Source of the DNA: Zygnema cylindricum
Lineage: Eukaryota > Streptophyta > Zygnematophyceae > Zygnematales > Zygnemataceae
Assembly: GCA_037447655.1 (NCBI GenBank)
Contig: JBBHKE010000298.1
Coordinates: 1 to 64,000, forward strand
Length of the DNA: 64,000 bases
Direction: 5' to 3'
How positions within the stretch are numbered: the first letter of the stretch is position 1; each line of letters starts with the position of its first letter. Below are positions 59,652-64,000 of this stretch, one piece after another. The notes under the pieces are model-generated. The model had not been told where the DNA came from. It was given only the letters and a program-made list of their open reading frames with translations, and searched no databases. A program made the position numbers and the translations under genes.

Positions 59652-60559
59652 TCGAGCAAAGTGGTGGTGTTACTACTGGAAATCGAATCCAACATCACAA
59701 ACTTCTCAAAAGTTGACAAAAATCTTGATGGCTCCAACGTTATACCTGCAATAGGGACAAAAAAAGACACAGGGACGGTGAGTCACAACTGATTGATAAT
59801 GAGGAGGCTCGCGTAGATCACAAAGAGGAGCCCAACTTCATGCAGGTACAAAACTTGCACATCGAGAGGGGAGACTTCCAAGGTGAAAGAAAAACTAACT
59901 GAGGCAAATCCACACCTCAACATAAATTTGCAACAAAAAAAGGCAGCTGCGACCCAAACCCTATTAGACAGATCACGATAGATCAAAGAGGAGTTTCTTA
60001 CGAAGCAAGGGGTGGAAAGACTCACTGTGAAGTTGCAAAGAACGTGGGCATCCATGGCAATAAGGACAAAGTACGACGGCTCCAACCGAGTCAAAAGAGT
60101 GCAACCGAAAGATCTGCAAGACAATAGCAGAAAAATTAACACCAAACAAAAAATGATGGAAGAGAACTCAAGGCATTCCAAATCATGATTGGAACGGCAA
60201 GCAGCCATTTATTATACAAGGAGCAAGAAAACAGACTTCACGCTCACAACTAACAAGTTGCAGGAACCACAAAACATTGTAGGAGATAACAACTGTGGGA
60301 GAGATATGGAAACAGGAGACAAGAAGAGAAACTCACAAAGGAGTCTCCAAATGATTAGCAACATGCAGATCCAAATATTTTGAGATTTGCAGAACGATCT
60401 AACCCCTTAATCTCCACCTCCGCACTCCGACTCCTGAAAGGAACTAAACTCCGACTCCAGAAAGGAATCAAGTCTCAGAAGCGGATCAAAGTTGAATGAC
60501 CTACCACGAGTAGAGCCTAATCAAAGTAATGAAAAGTCCAAAAGATGATCAAAAAACAC

Positions 60560-60716
60560 TGGAACAAAAATTTGGCAGATCAAAAAGAGAGGCATAGACA
60601 GCGGTTCTAGGTAGAGAGTGTGATCCAAAACCGAGAAATGCAAGGGAACCCAGACAGGAAAAAGCGTGTAAACTTACAAATCATTTGGTAAGAAGTCTTC
60701 GAAAGCATAAGGGAAG
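60560..60716. repeat. Direct repeat, left copy
   Basis: Starts tggaacaaaaatttggcaga; matches 61041-61223 (tggaacataagtttggcaga...) through gtggaaacttac-like and aaagcatagggag-like blocks, with a short internal duplication in the right copy. The pair brackets an antisense gag fragment. Confidence 0.75.
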
Positions 60717-61038
60717 TGCTTTCTTCTTTTCGGAAGGTTCTTTTCGGAAGGTCCACTGGATTTGTTTTCCTTGAGCCTCAGCTCTGTCGCCTTGGTGCAC
60801 TCTACTATGTAGTGACCCGATTTCTTACAAAAATGGCAAAGTCCATTTGGAGTTCAAGATCCGGATCCATCCGGTTGAACTCCTCTCCCTCCTCCACCAA
60901 AACTACCATAAGGTTTCTTCTTCTCCTGATCCCTCCAATTGGTTTCGATGGCCAAAGCTTGACCACTTTTCCCTCCTCTCCCAAGCTCAATGGTGTTTTC
61001 TCTAGCTAAGATCATTTCAACCACTATATTCCAAACCC
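60702..61038 (-). pseudogene. Copia gag fragment (Cop-4/5 type), antisense
   Basis: Minus strand: W-N-I-V-V-E-M-I-L-A-R-E-N-T, G-R-G-G-K-S-G-Q-A-L-A, Y-G-S-F-G-G-G-G-R-G, then after a frame change an intact knuckle C-H-F-C-K-K-S-G-H-Y-I-V-E-C (about 60796-60841) and L-R-L-K-E-N. Only the gag C-terminal third is present. Bracketed by direct repeats at 60560 and 61041. Confidence 0.82.
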
Positions 61039-61040
61039 AG

Positions 61041-61223
61041 TGGAACATAAGTTTGGCAGATAAAAAACAGAGGCAGAAGTTTGGCAGATCAAAAACAGAG
61101 GCATAGACAGCGGTTGCAGGTAGAGAGTGTGATCCCAAACCGACAACTAGAAGGGAACCCACACAGGCAAAAGCGTGGAAACTTACGAATTTGTTGGTAA
61201 CGAAGTCCGCAAAAGCATAGGGA
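61041..61223. repeat. Direct repeat, right copy
   Basis: Counterpart of 60560-60716, with an extra small internal duplication of the tttggcagat...cagaggca segment. Confidence 0.75.
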
Positions 61224-64000
61224 GCACACAAATCAGATGTACCCAAGGGGCCAAAGTAATCGGTCAGGCGTTCATGGGTATCGCATCGACCATGGGAGAA
61301 TCGTCATTTTGCAAAATAGAGACCAACAAGGAGGTCAGAAGCAAAATCCAGCCAAGGAGGTAACGCATGGGAGCACATGGAGGGACAAAGAGGGAACAAT
61401 GAGATACACCGTGCAATCATCAGATAGAAATATCATGACATGTAAAGGTGTGACAGAAACAAAAGATGATAGAATGCTGACGAAGTCTCTCAAAAGTGGG
61501 AGCATAAAGAACAACATCACATAAATTGTTGATAGCAAAAGGAGCAAGAAAGTCAAAATCTTACCATATAGGGAGTTGTCGACCAAAAGTCCCATGAGTC
61601 ATGCACCAACGTCATCGAAGCAAAGTTCTAAGGTCACCTCATCCCTCGCCATCATGCAAACCATCGGTTGAAAAGACCCAAGAGTCGAATAGGACAAAAG
61701 TCTTGCAAAAACATGGAAAGTGGTGTTATAATATTTTCCAAACTAGTAACTAACATACCATGGAGAAAAGTGTCAGAGATAACTGAAATTGAAACATGGC
61801 CAAAAAAAATCAGATAACAGGCTGATACACCGCGATGTAGATCTAAGACAGCCACAAGAAAAGGAAAATCTGAACTTAAACCTAAAACTGACAGCACAAG
61901 AATTAAAGAGTTGAGCAGGGCAAAGGAGGGGACAGATGGGAACTCACTATCAAACAAATCGAACGAGGAGGAGCCGAGATGCAAGCAGAATGCCAGAGCA
62001 TTCATGTCATCCGCTCAGACCTCCACCAAGGAAGACATTGCATGTCTTTATGTCAACGAAAAAGATGGGAAATTTGCAAACAAAAAAGGAGAAAAAGAGG
62101 AGTCAAAAATTGCCATTGCAGAAACTAAAGGAGAGAAAATATTTGCAGCGAAGGAAGGGACTTCAGAAAAAGGAACTTCAAAAAATCTTGAAAAGATGAC
62201 ACTAACCTTTAGAAGTCTTTTAGGCATCTCTGCAAAAAAAATGCCTACGGAAAGTGGAAATTTTTCATCGAAACTCACTAAGAGGGAACAAAGAATTCGA
62301 CGATAGTGGGAGTGCACATCGACTCAAACTCTCAAATCGAGTCCAAACCGTTAAAAATCTAGGCCAAAACTGCACAAAGAAACAGAATAACTGAAATTTA
62401 AGCTAAGAAGACTTTAAAGACTTACAAGGAAGTACTGCTATCCTAAACAATAATACATTAGGTAGTGGAAAACTTCAATTGAGGGGTAAAAGAGACCGAC
62501 CGAAACTTGGAAGGACAAGTAACCTTGACAAATCTCAACCCTCAAGCATTCGGGCAACGTCCGAAGCTCAGCTAGCCATAAATCATTGGAAAATCACGTG
62601 GAAATACTGATCATAGCGGAAGGCGTGAGTGGGTCAAAAAAAATTCACAAAGGAAAACTAACATCATTGTGTGAAGTGGAACTCTTCAAGGAGAAACCAC
62701 TTGCAGGTGCAGGAGAAGAAAAAAAAAGAACGATCTCATAAGCACGATGTCATAAGTACGATCTCATTACAACAGGCAAAAGGAGAAAAAGAGATCATAA
62801 GCTTAACAATGGAACCTGATCAAAGAGCAAAAAAATGAATTTTACCTCAAGAATCTGAAAGACAAGCAGGCAGAATTCTCAGGTCTACGCCATTGGAAGA
62901 CCACCACCTAGAATGCACAGCGGAATTTGTGGTTGGGGAAAAGGGGAAGAAGTTCCAAAACCCTAAATCCTTTAGCAATCTCATTATTTAAGGATTAAAA
63001 GTGGAAAAGGATTTGGCAGAGAGCTAAGAGGGAAAAGGAAACCTAAATCAAAAAAATATTCTAAGTCATGGCAGTCTTAGTATTAGGGGCGGCCTAAGTG
63101 TTGACATCATATACTATGGCAGTAGAGCAGAGGACTTAGAAGAAATTACAAGAAAAGTTTTTAAGAAAGCAAAAGTGAAACCTTAAAGTACAAAACTGTT
63201 AGAGCGCCTCCCACTATATGGAAGCGACAATGGATGTGACATAGGCAGCTTAGGTACAAGTGAGAACGAGCGACGTAGGCGCGAAAAAAAGGAAAAGTTG
63301 CACATTCTACGCGAAATAAATATGGCCACAAGCTCAAGCATCAAGCGATCAAAATTGCTCGAGCGACGAGAATTTGATCGCGCGACTCAACGCGATATCG
63401 AAATGAACTCACTTTGCAGAAGTTAAATTAACAGTTGAAATTCACCAAGGATCAGATGGACCTTGAATTTTGAGGATCGCACAAACAAAAAGGATTACAG
63501 GTCAAGTAATCCGATTGAGGAGTTAGTGAAAAGGGCGAGGTCGCCAGCGGCACAATTCCTTTGTACGGCAAACAAATCACTACGGTCCATATATGAGAGG
63601 CCAAGATTCTAATGTGGTATTAAAGGACAAATTTACTACGAGAACCAAAATCTTTTCGGTAATAACGAAATCGCAAATTTTGATGATTCAGCAGGGTACA
63701 AAATATATTTTAAGATTTGAGATTTAGCGTTTGGTTCTGCTATCGTTCCGTTCTTGGTCTACTTCCAGTCCTAATTTCAGATCCGTACGTTACTTACCTC
63801 AAAAATTCATTATCAAACTCTTGTACATTCTGTAAGAAAAGTAGTCTTTGATAGAAGTTAATCTTTTTGACATTGTTTTCAAATACCAAAATTCAGAACT
63901 ATGTTTTCTAGGATTTTGATTTTCAGAATTCTACAGTCTGAGCAGCCTGTCTTAGTATCTAGGATTGTTGTATTCCAGTCTTTCTGTTTTCTACAGTCAA
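61224..64000. other. Unassigned purine-rich sequence
   Basis: Short Lys/Glu-rich open frames on both strands (for example 61911-62306 plus), none with a recognisable domain, conserved start or partner copy in the window. It could be the interior of a long, decayed or non-autonomous LTR element beginning with Cop-6, or intergenic DNA. Confidence 0.4.

Noticed and set aside
61911-62306. 131-residue Lys/Glu-rich frame
   Set aside because: No recognised domain, no partner copy and purine-rich composition; kept only as unassigned sequence.

Overview
The window is a transposon-dominated, AT-rich stretch of a streptophyte nuclear genome (green plant lineage; a charophyte alga, bryophyte or lycophyte fits best). 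The basis is plant-type leucine-rich-repeat (LRR) genes built of about 72-nt exons with introns that all split a Leu codon after its second base, Ty1/copia and Ty3/gypsy elements with plant-like domain sets, and copia primer-binding sites matching the initiator tRNA-Met anticodon arm. No bacterial operon, rRNA, tRNA or CRISPR array is seen. I cannot name the species.

Layout. 1-8070 is the left arm of a large inverted duplication: the end of an LRR exon (+), an intron holding a decayed copia element (Cop-1, minus strand), a solo LTR and a TA-flanked MITE. 8293-16518 holds two tandem copies (offset about 4.41 kb) of the 5' half of an LRR gene on the minus strand, separated by long polypyrimidine tracts. 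16519-33759 is copia element Cop-2. Its protease is split by a 10.95-kb Ty3/gypsy element (Gyp-1, 18415-29364) and its reverse transcriptase by a 769-bp TIR element. 33760-40683 is the right arm of the inverted duplication. 40615-43586 carries four more LRR exons on the minus strand. 43905-58860 is a Russian-doll nest: Cop-3 (minus) contains Cop-4 (plus); Cop-4 has a MITE in its 5' LTR and near-intact Cop-5 (48100-54420) in its protease region. 58860-64000 holds copia fragments (Cop-6 and an antisense gag piece) in otherwise unassigned sequence.

The outstanding object is Gyp-1. Its reading frame, apart from single stop codons and one 1-nt deletion, encodes Gag, two zinc knuckles, protease, a C5-cytosine DNA methyltransferase domain, reverse transcriptase, RNase H, integrase and a C-terminal PHD finger. 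The methyltransferase lies between protease and reverse transcriptase; the PHD finger is in frame after integrase. The LTR carries CpG-rich tandem repeats of about 20 bp, a plausible substrate for the element's own enzyme. The LTR segments are also arranged abnormally, as in a circularly permuted provirus. Retrotransposon-borne cytosine methyltransferases have been reported in dinoflagellates and charophytes; the methyltransferase plus PHD combination in one gypsy polyprotein is what most deserves follow-up.

Other points of interest are copia elements whose gag start codon lies inside the LTR so that translation would cross the primer-binding site, a shared Asp-to-Asn change at the first integrase catalytic position in Cop-4 and Cop-5, and several insertions whose empty sites can be read elsewhere in the same window.
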